NCBI RefSeq assembly: GCF_002117105.1
Contig: NZ_CP019343.1
Span: 1,054,001 to 1,118,000, forward strand
Direction: 5' to 3'
DNA: 64,000 nt
Source: Oceanicoccus sagamiensis
GTDB taxonomy: Bacteria > Pseudomonadota > Gammaproteobacteria > Pseudomonadales > Dasaniaceae
In this document: positions 19,701 to 30,072 of the stretch, piece after piece
How the letters are laid out: each line of letters opens with the position of its first letter
How positions within the stretch are numbered: position 1 is the stretch's first letter
Notes under the pieces: model-generated
Databases searched by the model: none
Told to the model about the DNA's origin: nothing
The model's input: only the letters and a program-made list of their open reading frames with translations
Position numbers and translations under genes: made by a program

Positions 19701-20576
19701 TTAAGAAACTTTGGCAATCACCTCATTGGCATACCAATCAAGTACCGCTATTTTTTCATCCACGGTTTTAGTGTCGGGCTCTTGCTGGTAAATATTACGA
19801 AAGGCCAGAGACACTTCAGTCACTCCAAGGTCCTGGTACATTTTAATACCATCACTGCTATAGGCCTCTGCACCGGCTACTGACAACTCAAAAGGCAAAT
19901 GGTCGCGACCATACTGTTTGCGCAGCTCATTTAAGCGGTCGATCATTTTTTTCAAGCCTTCGTAATCCGCGCCGGCGGCAATCCAGCCATCGCCTATTCG
20001 AGCTGCTCGCTTCAATGCAGCGTCGGAGTGCCCGCCAATTAAAATCGGCACTGGCTGAGTGGGGGCCGGGCACATTTTCATTTCCGGGATATCAAAAACT
20101 TCACCTTTGTAAGCAAAATAATCCCCGGCCATTAAGCCACGAATAATTTCGACCATTTCATCCATGCGCTTGCCGCGCTTGGCCCAGGGGATTTGGCAAA
20201 TAATAAAGTCTTCTTCCCAGGGGCTAATACCCACACCAAATTTAAACCGGTTATCACTGATTACCGCCAAGCTGGATAACTGCTTGGCCACCACCGCTGG
20301 CTGGCGAATCGCCAATTTTACCACCGAGGTGGTAAAGGTCAGGGTGTCAGTCACCGCCGCCAAATGTGAGGCCAAAATAAAAGGGTCAATAAAAGGCACT
20401 GATTCTAAAAAGTCACGGCTGCCATCATCGTTATAAGGATATTGGGAGCTGGCCTCCTTGGGATAGCAAATACTATCTGGCAGAGTGACACCGTGGAAAC
20501 CACGCTGCTCTGCCGCCACACTCAAGGGCACATATTGATCTTGCGCGCACATGCTGTGGTGATAATTAAACTTCAT
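19701..20576 (-). CDS. Luciferase-like monooxygenase (LLM class, flavin/F420-type)
   Basis: This 291-aa protein has the TIM-barrel fold of bacterial luciferase-like enzymes: N-terminal MKFNYHHSMCAQDQYVPLS, VTDTLTFTTSVVKLAIRQP, FKFGVGISPWEED, PVPILIGGHSDAALKRAARIGDGWIAAG. Family members oxidise varied substrates with reduced FMN or F420; the cofactor cannot be settled from sequence. It is monocistronic between yebG and a chemoreceptor-like gene. The substrate is unknown. Confidence 0.85.
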   Translation of the reverse strand: MKFNYHHSMCAQDQYVPLSVAAEQRGFHGVTLPDSICYPKEASSQYPYNDDGSRDFLESVPFIDPFILASHLAAVTDTLTFTTSVVKLAIRQPAVVAKQLSSLAVISDNRFKFGVGISPWEEDFIICQIPWAKRGKRMDEMVEIIRGLMAGDYFAYKGEVFDIPEMKMCPAPTQPVPILIGGHSDAALKRAARIGDGWIAAGADYEGLKKMIDRLNELRKQYGRDHLPFELSVAGAEAYSSDGIKMYQDLGVTEVSLAFRNIYQQEPDTKTVDEKIAVLDWYANEVIAKVS

Positions 20577-20679
20577 GCATATCTCCGAAAGGATTACAGA
20601 CTACTGGCAGTGGCAAACATTAAATACTGGCAACCCCCCTGCGTCAACAAGGCGGTTAGCAAGGAGGGGAAAGTCGAGG

Positions 20680-21783
20680 TTACAGGGTATTTAGCTCAGC
20701 CTCTAAGCGGGTGAGTATCGTCATCAATTCGCCACTGGCATTTTCCATATTTTGCAGGGCGCGCAGCGCGGTCTCCTGATCATCCAGCGCTTTGTAGTTT
20801 AGCGCTTCAATGCCCAGGCGGTTGATCTCTAAAAAGGGGGGCTCCAGTAGGCCATAGCTAGGCAGGTTAGCACTTAATTCTGCCCCCTCACCTTTTAACC
20901 ATTGCCACAGATAACTGCCACTATAATCAGACAGCTCATCGATGGACTGGTCTGACAAGCCCAAGACAACACGATAGACATCCAGCTTCCAGACAATCAC
21001 TTCGGTTTTAACGGTTTGAACCATACCACCACTGGCGGAGCTACTAATCACCAACTGCATATGCCGCGCCAGCTCAAGGGCACTATTGACTGTGGTTAAG
21101 ATATTTTCTGTGGAATCAGCCACCAAGCGGCAATCATCCGACACATCACGGATTTGCTGATCGGTACTAATGGTTTCAGTACCGATACTATCGACCAATG
21201 AGCCAATTTCAGACGCCGCTTCGCTGGCCCGCTGCGCCAGAGTCCGCACCTCATCCGCCACCACAGCAAAACCACGACCCTGCTCACCGGCGCGGGCCGC
21301 CTCAATTGCGGCATTCAGAGCCAACAAATTGGTTTGTTCGGAAATATTGTTGATCACTTCAACAAATTTGACGATATCTTCAGACAGAGATTTTAAACGA
21401 TCAATATTCTCGCAGCTGCGGGAGGCCTTTTCATCAATACCCGCCACTTCTTCCCGGATATTACCAATGGCCACACTGCTATTATTAAACACCGAGGAGG
21501 TTTCTTTGGTTTTGGAGCGCTCTGCGTTAAGCTCCTTCGCTGAAATGGCAATGCCCTCACGCACTTCCTTAAGGGCTGCGCCACTGCTTAACCACAGCGC
21601 CTGAATTTCTTTGTAGGCGATATCAGCCTCAGTCTCTTCCTCATGGCTAAGCTGTGTCTCTGCTGCCTGCTGCTTAAGCTGATCGCGCTCTTCAGCCAAC
21701 GCCTGTACTTCCGCTTCAAGGGATTCGGCCTTTGCCTGCCAGTCCTGCGCCGCTCTTTTATACTTCCACCACATAAGCATCAC
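20680..21783 (-). CDS. Soluble methyl-accepting-type signalling protein with degenerate CZB domain
   Basis: This 367-aa protein starts with a coiled coil (about residues 10-55), has no clear membrane span, then an MCP signalling hairpin ([40 protein letters not shown]). The C-terminal 110 residues align with the chemoreceptor zinc-binding (CZB) domain ([12 protein letters not shown] ... [13 protein letters not shown] ... [13 protein letters not shown]). The positions where CZB has zinc-binding His, Cys, His, His seem to be occupied by other residues, so it probably does not bind zinc. It may signal to CheA or another partner; no che genes are near. Confidence 0.85.
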   Translation of the reverse strand: MMLMWWKYKRAAQDWQAKAESLEAEVQALAEERDQLKQQAAETQLSHEEETEADIAYKEIQALWLSSGAALKEVREGIAISAKELNAERSKTKETSSVFNNSSVAIGNIREEVAGIDEKASRSCENIDRLKSLSEDIVKFVEVINNISEQTNLLALNAAIEAARAGEQGRGFAVVADEVRTLAQRASEAASEIGSLVDSIGTETISTDQQIRDVSDDCRLVADSTENILTTVNSALELARHMQLVISSSASGGMVQTVKTEVIVWKLDVYRVVLGLSDQSIDELSDYSGSYLWQWLKGEGAELSANLPSYGLLEPPFLEINRLGIEALNYKALDDQETALRALQNMENASGELMTILTRLEAELNTL

Positions 21784-21920
21784 TCTTGTTTGTCGTTGAT
21801 AAAGACATGTGACCAGACCATAGCAGAGGCCCGACAGGTTACAGACAGCAAGCTAAGTATAGCGGGTAAATTATCGGCCGGGAGGGGATAAACTTTATAA
21901 CAGAAAATAGCAGGGGAAAT

Positions 21921-21944
21921 GGCCGCTGTTGCAAAACAGCGGCC
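21921..21944 (-). terminator. Hairpin terminator of the Usp gene
   Basis: GGCCGCTGTT / AACAGCGGCC is a perfect 10-bp stem with a four-base loop, 10 bases after the stop codon on the minus strand. The following U tract is short. Confidence 0.65.
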
Positions 21945-21953
21945 GGGCAAGCC

Positions 21954-22778
21954 CTAGTGGATAGCCAGTATGTCAGAGGCGACCTGGGTCACGATCTTCT
22001 CTGAGGTATTGCCGCGCCAGCGACTGGAGCGCTTGCGGGTACCTAAAACCACCAGATCAGCACCAATCTCTTTGGCAACACCGGCGATCACTTCATCCGG
22101 GTCACCGGATTTCACATGGATATTCGCTGTATCTACCTGAGTCTTATTCGCCAACTGGCTGCGGTCCGGGTAATTTAAAGAGTCTGAATAGGCATTCACA
22201 ATATGCAGCTCGGCGCCGTGATTGGCCGCTAGCCACTGCCCGCGGCTAATAATCATATCATTCAGTTCCTGGTACTCAGGCTTATGGGACTGAATATTGA
22301 TCGCCGCAAGAATCGTCTTACGCTCTTCAGGAGATTCAGGCTGCACCACTAACACGGGTGATTGTGCGGTACGCAACAGGCGCCAGATCGACTCATTAAA
22401 GATACGCTCATGGCCACTGGGACGGCTAATTAGCGGCAACATAATCAGTTCAGGCGTGAGTTTTTCCGACACGCTGATAATCGAACCATACCAATCGGTA
22501 GACCAGCTCATTTCCAGCGAGTATTCCAGACCGGACTCCTGCAAAGGGTTAATAATACGCTCAAAAAACCAGGTAGCGTTGCGAAATACCGCTGGGTTTT
22601 CTGACGACGTATCAGTATTGTCGCTATCTACCGCCAATAAGATATGTAATTTGGGAGGAGCCAAGCTGCCGCTGGCGGCCTTCTTGGCCGTATGCAGAAC
22701 CCTATCCAGAGCCAAAGGCTTGTCTTGTGCCGGATCAACCACGATAAGGATGGTGCGAATATCAGACGGTGTAGCCAT
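21954..22778 (-). CDS. Tandem universal stress protein (UspE-like)
   Basis: This 274-aa protein holds two Usp domains (about 1-135 and 140-274). The second ends with the ATP-binding pattern VVLGTRKRSSRWRGNTSEKIVTQVASDILAIH (G-2x-G-9x-G-like). The first lacks a full pattern (LPLISRPSGHERIFNESIWRLL). Usp proteins act in the cytoplasm in stress and stationary phase; UspE in E. coli is the tandem type. It is monocistronic. Confidence 0.86.
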   Translation of the reverse strand: MATPSDIRTILIVVDPAQDKPLALDRVLHTAKKAASGSLAPPKLHILLAVDSDNTDTSSENPAVFRNATWFFERIINPLQESGLEYSLEMSWSTDWYGSIISVSEKLTPELIMLPLISRPSGHERIFNESIWRLLRTAQSPVLVVQPESPEERKTILAAINIQSHKPEYQELNDMIISRGQWLAANHGAELHIVNAYSDSLNYPDRSQLANKTQVDTANIHVKSGDPDEVIAGVAKEIGADLVVLGTRKRSSRWRGNTSEKIVTQVASDILAIH

Positions 22779-23210
22779 ATAAATCTCCTAACCCTTTCTA
22801 AAATGTTTAAAGCGCCGCAGTATAAACTGCTACCGAGCGTTTGCCGACTATTTTATCCTCCTTACGCTAAGCAGTGCGGGTAAAAACGCCTTGGGTACGA
22901 CCTCCATAGCCAAGTGGTTAGCCCTCAGACGTTATCAGTGGGCGTCTCTTAAGTTGCGACAGATTGTTCAGCCCGTACCAATCAGCTATCGATAATTTCA
23001 AAGATAACAATCACTTAGCATGTTATAAGCAGAGCATAAGCAGCCAATGCGTGATTGAGCAGCCCCTCCCTGAGCACCACCGCACACTCTTCTTCTCAAG
23101 GTTTCTTCAAACCCTTGAAATACCATTGGTTTTTTGCGTTTATCGCAATACTTTCTATACTCAAACCACGCCTTAATTAAGCCTCAATCAACCAGAGCCC
23201 TTATCAAACC
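22779..23210. other. Intergenic region between divergent usp and TonB receptor genes
   Basis: There is no gene here. A string at 22893-22980 resembles a tRNA D arm but cannot be folded into a full tRNA (see rejected items). The promoters of both genes must lie here; I cannot place them reliably. Confidence 0.4.
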
Positions 23211-25241
23211 ATGCCCCAGCTACCTGGCCACACGCTTCGCCCCACCACCGCTGCACTACTTGCCCTGTTAAACACAGCGTTATTTAGCGGGGCGAGCGCT
23301 GCAGAAGAAGACGCCAGTGACGATTTTTACGACCTCAGCCTGCAACAGCTATTGGTGACAGAAGTCGAAGTAGGCTCTTTCTTTAAAGAAAAGATTGAAG
23401 ATGTGGGCTCTACCGTTTCTCTAGTCACCCGAGATGAGTGGCGCAAACGCGGCTCCAAAAGCGTTACCCAGGCGGTTTCACATATCCCCGGCATTCATCA
23501 AAACACCCATTCAGACTTGGAAAATGTGGTGGTCAGGGGCTATCAAACCGCCACCAGCTACACCGGGGTATTAATACTGGTCGATAATATCCCCCTGAAT
23601 AGCTACACCTTTTCTTCCGCCACCCAACGGGTGGGGTTATTAGACTCCTACGAGCAAATCGAAGTCATTAAAGGCCCAGGCTCTACCCTTTATGGCTCAG
23701 ATGCCTTTAGCGGCCTAATGTCCCTGAAAACCTGGGACAGTGACAAAGATATCAGCGAGTACGGGCTGGAGTACGGCAATTTTGGTGATTACGGTGCCAC
23801 CCTTAAACACTCACAGGGTATTGGCGAAAAGCTGAGAGCCTCGATCAATATTGTCGCCCAGGGCGTCGATGATGAAGAGCGTGAATATGATTATCTGGGG
23901 CTGGATGACCAATTGGGAAGCGAGGAGCTGGAAAACCATCGCAATACCAACTCCATCATTGCCAAACTCAGCTATGAAAACACCAAGCTGATGGTCTATA
24001 GCCATCACCTGAACAGCCGCGGCGGCGGCTTTGGGTTTAATTTTGTACCGCTGACCAGTGACGGCAATCAGGTTGACCGCCATACCGATATGGATCTGTT
24101 TTCACTGACCCATAACCAGCCTATAAACGGTACCGGTGAAATCGTCTTTAAAGCCTACCACTGGGAGTCGGAGAGCTTTGCTGACTACGGCCTTCAGGCC
24201 GGCCCTATTGGCGACAATGGCAGCGTTAATATCGACCAGGAAGAAATTCGCAGCGGCGGTGATATCAAATACCTCTATAACAATAAAGAGGACCTAAAGT
24301 TTGTTGCCGGTCTGACCTATGAAGAAATCGAAAGTGGTGACCAGGCCAGCTTTGGCCAACCCGCCAGCTATGGCAATAATACCCGCATTGTTAAGTCCGC
24401 TTTGTTTAATGCCGACTATACCTTTGCCGAAGGCAAAGCCAAGGTCATTGTGGGCGGCCGCTTTGATACCTTTAACGATATTGATGAAGACCACTTCAGC
24501 CCAAGATTGGGTTTTAATTATTACTATAACGATAACAACACCTTTAAGGCGCTCTATGGCAATTCATTCCGCGCACCGAATATCCAGGAAATTTCCGGTT
24601 TAACCGGCAGTGTTATTGGTGGCGGTAAAGAACTAAAACCAGAAAACAACGATACCTATGAACTGATCCATATTTATCAGGACAAACAGTTCTCACTCAA
24701 CTCCACGATTTTCTTTAGTGTTTTTGAAGATGCGATCAACCTCTCTGAAACTGTACCTTTACAGTATATCAACAGCGAGGAATCTGAATCCTGGGGTGTT
24801 GAAGTTGAAAGTAAATATAAGCGCGGACAGTTTTCTTATTATGGCTCTGTCAGCTATGTGGACTCTTATGTAAAAGAGCCAGAAAAAGATTCATCATTTT
24901 ATGAGGGCTTTCCCGACTGGCTCATCAACTACGGGCTGGACTACTCAGCCAAACAATGGCCGGTGGACTTTTCTATCTATAACACCCACCGCTATGGCGC
25001 AAAGACGCTGGATAATAGTGACAGTATCAACGTAGAAGAAGGCAAAAGCATTAGCCCTTATGTACGCACTGATTTTGTGACCACCTACTATATGGGTGAC
25101 CGCAGCGATAACAATACGCTGTATTTTCAGGTGAGAAATTTGTTTGACCGGGATAATTATATCAGCGGCAATCTGGGCTCCTACGAAGGTAGAAAAGAGC
25201 CCTCACTGAATGCCGTGATCGGTTTCAGATACTCCATGTAG
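23211..25241 (+). CDS. TonB-dependent outer-membrane receptor
   Basis: This 676-aa protein has a signal peptide (cleavage after SGASA, about residue 30), a plug domain (EDVGSTVSLVTRDEWRKRGSKS, VVVRGYQ, IEVIKGPGSTLYGSDAFSGLMS) and a 22-strand barrel ending FRYSM. The DFYDLSLQQLLVTEVEVGS start is typical of the BtuB/CirA-like subgroup; no classic TonB box is obvious. It takes up an unknown large ligand. The stop codon TAG belongs to a palindromic repeat abutting the gene, which may have changed the last residue (most receptors end in Phe). Confidence 0.92.
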   Translation: MPQLPGHTLRPTTAALLALLNTALFSGASAAEEDASDDFYDLSLQQLLVTEVEVGSFFKEKIEDVGSTVSLVTRDEWRKRGSKSVTQAVSHIPGIHQNTHSDLENVVVRGYQTATSYTGVLILVDNIPLNSYTFSSATQRVGLLDSYEQIEVIKGPGSTLYGSDAFSGLMSLKTWDSDKDISEYGLEYGNFGDYGATLKHSQGIGEKLRASINIVAQGVDDEEREYDYLGLDDQLGSEELENHRNTNSIIAKLSYENTKLMVYSHHLNSRGGGFGFNFVPLTSDGNQVDRHTDMDLFSLTHNQPINGTGEIVFKAYHWESESFADYGLQAGPIGDNGSVNIDQEEIRSGGDIKYLYNNKEDLKFVAGLTYEEIESGDQASFGQPASYGNNTRIVKSALFNADYTFAEGKAKVIVGGRFDTFNDIDEDHFSPRLGFNYYYNDNNTFKALYGNSFRAPNIQEISGLTGSVIGGGKELKPENNDTYELIHIYQDKQFSLNSTIFFSVFEDAINLSETVPLQYINSEESESWGVEVESKYKRGQFSYYGSVSYVDSYVKEPEKDSSFYEGFPDWLINYGLDYSAKQWPVDFSIYNTHRYGAKTLDNSDSINVEEGKSISPYVRTDFVTTYYMGDRSDNNTLYFQVRNLFDRDNYISGNLGSYEGRKEPSLNAVIGFRYSM

Positions 25242-25260
25242 GGTGGATTATAATCCACCG
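25238..25260. repeat. Dispersed palindromic repeat at the 3' end of the TonB receptor gene
   Basis: GTAGGGTGG with the palindrome GGTGGATTATAATCCACC (25242-25259) lies between convergent genes and supplies the receptor's stop codon. It could act as a bidirectional transcription barrier. Confidence 0.8.
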
Positions 25261-25272
25261 GTATAAGGTAGC

Positions 25273-26907
25273 TCACTCAGAGGCAAGAAGACTTAAAGCT
25301 ACCGCTTCAGCTACCTTAATTCCATCAATACCCGCCGATAAAATACCGCCCGCATAACCGGCACCCTCACCCGCAGGATATAAGCCCTGAGTATTAAGGT
25401 TCTGAAAATCTTTGCCGCGCTTAATACAGATCGGGGAAGAGGTTCGGGTCTCTATACCCGTCAACACCGCATCATCCATCGCAAAGCCCTTAATCTTTTT
25501 ATCAAACTCAGGGATCGCTTCACGCAACGCTGTTACCGCAAAAGCGGGCAGGGCTTTGGATAAATCCCCCAGCGTCACGCCGGGTTTATAGGAAGGGGCC
25601 ACCGAAGCCAGCGCTGTAGATGGCTGGTTGCGAAGAAAGTCGCCAACCAATTGGGCGGGGGCATTATAATCTTCACCGCCCAACTCAAAAGCCAACTGCT
25701 CAAGCTCACGCTGCAAATCAATCCCGGCTAATACATGCTCCGGATAATCTTTCTCCGGCTCAATGCCAACCACAATAGCGGAATTGGCATTTCTCTCATT
25801 GCGAGAATATTGTGACATACCGTTGGTGACCACCCGCCCCTCTTCAGAGGTAGCTGCCACCACAGTGCCACCGGGGCACATACAAAAACTATAAACACTG
25901 CGGCCATTTTTACAGTGATGCACCAGCTTATAATCCGCCGCCCCAAGAATCGGGTGCCCAGCATTATCCCCAAAGCGCGCACTATCAATCACCGATTGCG
26001 GGTGCTCGACCCGAAAACCAATAGAGAAAGGCTTGGGCTCTATATAGACGCCCTGCTGTAACAACATTTGGAAGGTATCCCGTGCACTGTGGCCAATCGC
26101 CAGCACAATATGGCGGCTACTGAGCGTTTCACCACTGGCCAGCGTTACACCGGTGACCTGCCCCTGCTCACTCCCTTCACGGTGTATCTGTTCAACTTTC
26201 TGGTCAAAGCGAATTTCACCCCCGAGACGAACAATCTCAGCGCGAATATTTTCCACCATTTTAACTAGCTTAAACGTACCAATATGGGGCTTGCTGACAA
26301 ACATAATTTCTTCCGGCGCACCGGCTTTAACAAACTCGGTTAATACCTTGCGACCTAAATAACGTTTATCTTTTACCTGGCTATATAATTTTCCATCGGA
26401 AAAGGTACCGGCACCTCCCTCACCAAACTGTACATTGGACTCGGTGTTTAACTTGCGTTGACGCCATAGACCCCAAGTATCTTGTGTGCGCTGCCTGACA
26501 TCCTGCCCCCGCTCTAACACAATCGGCTTAAGACCCATCTGCGCCAAGACCAGGGCCGCTAAAATACCGCAGGGGCCAAAGCCAATAATAATCGGGCGTT
26601 GTTGGCTGCTATTGGGGAAGTCCGGCTCGGCATGGGCCACAAAATGATAGCTAACATCAGGGCTTTGGCGCAGCCTGGCCTGTGTGCCAGCCTGCTCTAA
26701 CAGGCGCTGTTCCAAAGCGGGATCCAGCTCTATATCCAGTTGATAGATAAGCAGAATATTCGACTTTTTACGGGCATCATAGCTGCGCTTAAATACCGAT
26801 ACCGCTAGCAAGTCATCCGCAGTGACCTGCAACACCTGAACAACAGCATCGGTTAGATCCTGATCAGAGTGATTAAGAGGGAGCTTAAGTTCGTTGAGTC
26901 GCAGCAT
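25273..26907 (-). CDS. COG2509 family FAD-dependent dehydrogenase
   Basis: This 544-aa flavoprotein has an N-terminal 100-residue domain, a Rossmann dinucleotide motif (IIIGFGPCGILAALVLAQMG, near 110), FGEGGAGTFSDGKLY, ARDTFQMLLQQGV and the C-terminal YPAGEGAGYAGGILSAGIDGI FAD contact. The family is widespread but its substrate is not known to me. It stands alone, convergent with the TonB receptor gene. Confidence 0.88.
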   Translation of the reverse strand: MLRLNELKLPLNHSDQDLTDAVVQVLQVTADDLLAVSVFKRSYDARKKSNILLIYQLDIELDPALEQRLLEQAGTQARLRQSPDVSYHFVAHAEPDFPNSSQQRPIIIGFGPCGILAALVLAQMGLKPIVLERGQDVRQRTQDTWGLWRQRKLNTESNVQFGEGGAGTFSDGKLYSQVKDKRYLGRKVLTEFVKAGAPEEIMFVSKPHIGTFKLVKMVENIRAEIVRLGGEIRFDQKVEQIHREGSEQGQVTGVTLASGETLSSRHIVLAIGHSARDTFQMLLQQGVYIEPKPFSIGFRVEHPQSVIDSARFGDNAGHPILGAADYKLVHHCKNGRSVYSFCMCPGGTVVAATSEEGRVVTNGMSQYSRNERNANSAIVVGIEPEKDYPEHVLAGIDLQRELEQLAFELGGEDYNAPAQLVGDFLRNQPSTALASVAPSYKPGVTLGDLSKALPAFAVTALREAIPEFDKKIKGFAMDDAVLTGIETRTSSPICIKRGKDFQNLNTQGLYPAGEGAGYAGGILSAGIDGIKVAEAVALSLLASE

Positions 26908-27418
26908 AAATTAACAGGGCCAAAAAGTGTAAACCCGGCAATCTTAGCACAGAAGGCATTGCATTTAGAGGCTAAAGCATGGAAGTGAAAAAAAGACGCA
27001 GCGGCAATCCCCTAAGAGAATCTCTAATCGATCTTGTAAAATACAACCTGCCGCTACGCAAACCCCGAGGATATCGGGGACCTGGAAACAAACAGTCACA
27101 ACCAAAAAAACATAAGCCTTATTGGCTGCGACAACGCTATAGTCTCAAGTAGAAAAACAAAAACCTAGGGCATAAAATAATTTATTATTTAACAATTTTG
27201 ACATCAAAAAAGGGGGTATTTAATGTCAAAAAAGTCAAAATAATTATTCAAAAATGTATAAAACAGATATCACTGAAGGCCAGCTCTTAATGCCCATCAT
27301 CTGCAATACACTAAGAGCGAACAGGATTAATCCGAGAAAAGGCTTATTAGGGTGATTGCAAACCACCCACTATCCATAAGCTAAACAATAAGGCTGAGTA
27401 GAACGTAATCGGTGGTCA
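26908..27418. other. Spacer between MCP gene and COG2509 gene
   Basis: There are 511 non-coding bases. The central part (26988-27090) reads on the minus strand as a structured RNA with a terminator (separate entry). The right part is A+T rich and has TTGACAT / ATGTCAA inverted repeats (about 27200-27231) that could be an operator or promoter. Confidence 0.5.
26988..27090 (-). ncRNA. Candidate structured small RNA or leader with intrinsic terminator
   Basis: On the minus strand the order is: hairpin CCCCGA-TATCC-TCGGGG; then the long stem GCGTAGCGGCA ... TGCCGCTGCGT enclosing two small hairpins (TTGTA-TTT-TACAA and AGAGA-TT-CTCT); then seven T. It looks like a compact RNA with a Rho-independent end, 80 bases before the COG2509 start. 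It could be a free small RNA or a leader attenuator. I do not recognise the family. Confidence 0.5.
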
Positions 27419-28984
27419 CTACAGTTTAAACTGGCTAACCAACTGCAACATATCTGTCGACAAACGATCTAACTGATTAGACTTTTGAGTCATCTCTTTG
27501 GAATCTTCTGAAGTATTGACCGCCACCTGCGAAATATTCGTAATATTACGGGTGATTTCCTCAACCACATTACTCTGCTCCGCAGAGGCTCCAGAAATCT
27601 GGTAAGACATGGATTTTATAATGGCCATAGCATTAGTAATAGCCACCAGAGATTCGTTAGCCTGCTCAGCAATTTTGACACTGGAATGAGCCTGGTTTCT
27701 GCCCTTATCCATCACTTCCACCGCATTCTTGGCGCCCACTTGCAGCTTCTGGATCATCTCCTGAATCTCTTCTGTCGACTGCTGAGTACGCTGAGCCAGC
27801 GTTCTTACCTCATCAGCGACAACCGCAAACCCCCGGCCCTGCTCTCCAGCCCGAGCTGCTTCAATGGCAGCATTAAGCGCCAGTAAATTGGTCTGGTCCG
27901 CCACGCCGCGAATCACATCCAGCACTGAACCTATACTTTCACTGTTACGCTGCAATTCACTGATCACATTGGACGCATTCTCAATATCTTTCGCTAGCGA
28001 AGAAATCGCCCCCATGGTTTCCATAACCACCTTGTTGCCGATATTGGCCTGGTTATCCGCCTCCTCGGTATCACCCGTAGACGTCGCAATATTGCGCTCG
28101 ACTTCCATAACCGTGGATGACATTTCATTCACCGCAGCAGCTATCTGCTCCAGCTCTCGCTCCTGTACCAGAATAGATTCATTCGTATTGCCAGAATGCA
28201 GTTTTAGCTCACTGGCAGCGGCGGACAAATCATTGGAGTTTTCTCGAAACTGAACCACCACACCACGGATTTTTTCAACAAAGCTATTAAACCAATGGGC
28301 CAACTCCCCCAACTCATCCTTGCTATTAACACTTAGGCGACGGGTTAAATCACCTTCACCCTGGGCAATATCCTTTAGTGCCATCACGACATCATTAATG
28401 GGCCGAGTAATCGCCCGCTGAATTAGCAAGGCCAAAATCACTGACATCAGTGCAATACCGCCACCTAAAAAAGTCGCGATCGAATAGAGCTCAGTGGTAG
28501 CGTCAGAGACCTCATTCAAGTCAACATTCATATACACCATACCCACCGGCTGATCTTCACTGATAATCGGCTCGTAAATCTCCAGTGAAGATTCTGTCAG
28601 AATGGTCTGCGCCGGCTTCGGCTTCAGGGGAATCGATGAAGGGATATTCTCGGCACTACCCAACTCAGGCAACTCGCCCTCAACCCCGCCCCATCGGTAC
28701 CAGACAAAAGGGTTGCGGCTTTCATCGTAAATTACCACCTCGTGAATATGGGAATTGGCTACCAATGGCAGCAGTGCCTCATGGGCAGACTCAACATCGG
28801 AAAAATCCAGCGCTCCCGTAGTATTGCCACCGGTAATTCTGGAAATGGTCAGCGCCTCAGTGACAATTTTATCCTGGATACGTCCTTTCTCAATATCAAC
28901 AATAACGCCCACCGCAATCAGCACCGAAGAAATACTGGTAAACGTAATGCCTAAAATTATTTTCCATTTAAGTGATAAACTCAT
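27419..28984 (-). CDS. Methyl-accepting chemotaxis protein
   Basis: This 521-aa receptor has TM1 (about residues 10-28), a periplasmic domain of about 130 residues, TM2 (about 165-187, [23 protein letters not shown]), a HAMP domain ([28 protein letters not shown]) and an MCP signalling domain ([46 protein letters not shown]). A YfiR-like periplasmic protein gene lies 90 bases upstream on the same strand and may supply its ligand-binding partner; that is inference. Confidence 0.93.
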   Translation of the reverse strand: MSLSLKWKIILGITFTSISSVLIAVGVIVDIEKGRIQDKIVTEALTISRITGGNTTGALDFSDVESAHEALLPLVANSHIHEVVIYDESRNPFVWYRWGGVEGELPELGSAENIPSSIPLKPKPAQTILTESSLEIYEPIISEDQPVGMVYMNVDLNEVSDATTELYSIATFLGGGIALMSVILALLIQRAITRPINDVVMALKDIAQGEGDLTRRLSVNSKDELGELAHWFNSFVEKIRGVVVQFRENSNDLSAAASELKLHSGNTNESILVQERELEQIAAAVNEMSSTVMEVERNIATSTGDTEEADNQANIGNKVVMETMGAISSLAKDIENASNVISELQRNSESIGSVLDVIRGVADQTNLLALNAAIEAARAGEQGRGFAVVADEVRTLAQRTQQSTEEIQEMIQKLQVGAKNAVEVMDKGRNQAHSSVKIAEQANESLVAITNAMAIIKSMSYQISGASAEQSNVVEEITRNITNISQVAVNTSEDSKEMTQKSNQLDRLSTDMLQLVSQFKL

Positions 28985-29074
28985 TGCGCAACCCCTTAGG
29001 TATTGATTAGAACAGGTACTGCTTTGGTGAAAACCTTATTAAGTCATGGTCATGAAGTCATTACCTGACCGGCA

Positions 29075-29659
29075 CTACTTGCTGCTAACCCGATACAACT
29101 TTGAACTCGCCTTGAGACCACTGCCCTCCAAACGCTTTTTATTGATTTGCAGGGACCCCTTATTGCCGGTGCCGACAAACCCCACCATGCCGCCATGGGC
29201 GGCAAACTGCTTAAAGTCTCCAGTGGTTAAAATGGCTGAACCTGATAGCGCGGCAATGGTTTCTCGTAGCTTCGCCACGCCAGGTGCGCCCAAAAACACC
29301 AGATGGCAATCCTTGCCCTGTTCAATATCCGCTAAATCCAGCTGGCGTATCTCAAAGCCCCGCTTTTTAACTTTCTTGCTGCCAAGGCGAGCACTTAAGC
29401 TGTCATACATGGCCGTTTCCCCCATCAAACAATAGGTATAGGGGCTGTCCGGGCTGCTAAAACTCTCCTTGGGCCAGGTGATATAACGCGCCAGGCTTTC
29501 CATAAATTTTGCGACGGTCTGCTGGCCTCCCGGCGTATTGGAGATCGCCTCGGCATAACTGGCAGATGATAGCGATAGACACGCTAGTAACAGAGAGGTT
29601 AAAAGACGCTTACTAGCAAAAGAGAAAAAAGGCGTTATCGGCTTGGTCATAAAATTCAT
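29075..29659 (-). CDS. YfiR/DUF4154 family periplasmic protein
   Basis: This 194-aa protein has a signal peptide (LLTSLLLACLSLSSASYA, cleavage about residue 36) and the DUF4154 pattern: KFMESLARYITWPKESF near the start, YTYCLMGE, the CHLVFLGA segment, and the end VGFVGTGNKGSLQINKKRLEGSGLKASSKLYRV. YfiR proteins repress membrane diguanylate cyclases of the YfiN type. Here the partner downstream is a chemoreceptor, which is less usual. Confidence 0.85.
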   Translation of the reverse strand: MNFMTKPITPFFSFASKRLLTSLLLACLSLSSASYAEAISNTPGGQQTVAKFMESLARYITWPKESFSSPDSPYTYCLMGETAMYDSLSARLGSKKVKKRGFEIRQLDLADIEQGKDCHLVFLGAPGVAKLRETIAALSGSAILTTGDFKQFAAHGGMVGFVGTGNKGSLQINKKRLEGSGLKASSKLYRVSSK

Positions 29660-30072
29660 TCTTACTTAATCAATTGTCATTTCACCCGCACAGCATCACC
29701 CGTCCGGAAACTATTTAGCCAGATAAGATAGTGGAACAATGTCCACCACTGTTCCAGAGCAAAAAATACAAATTTATTTAACACTTTTGACAGCATTTAA
29801 AGGAATAAAAAGGGTGCCACGCTATAAAAATCATAGCGTGTGGGAGAAAAATATTTTCAACCCAGAATTACACCAACGGGAAAAATAGCTGCTTCCAGCT
29901 CACAATGCCGCAACAGACCGACCCTTCAGCCATCAAACCAGGCAGCATCCTATTAATTTATAGCCAGCACCACTGTTAAACAGTAGCGATATTCACCTGC
30001 ACAATACATGGCAAATCTGACATATTTTTTTAACAAAAATGACGGGGAAAATGGCCCGGCAAATCCATTTTT
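29660..30072. other. Spacer between YfiR-like gene and caspase-like gene
   Basis: No gene is present. The inverted repeat CACGCTAT-AAAAATC-ATAGCGTG (29818-29840) is followed on the minus strand by GCACCCTTTTT, so it may terminate the caspase-like gene about 235 bases after its stop. Confidence 0.5.

Noticed and set aside
22893-22980. tRNA-like string (CCATAGCCAAGTGGTTA with ends GGTACG and CGTACC)
   Set aside because: The acceptor stem pairs only over six bases, no anticodon arm folds, and the T arm lacks GGTTCGAATC. At best it is a decayed fragment.
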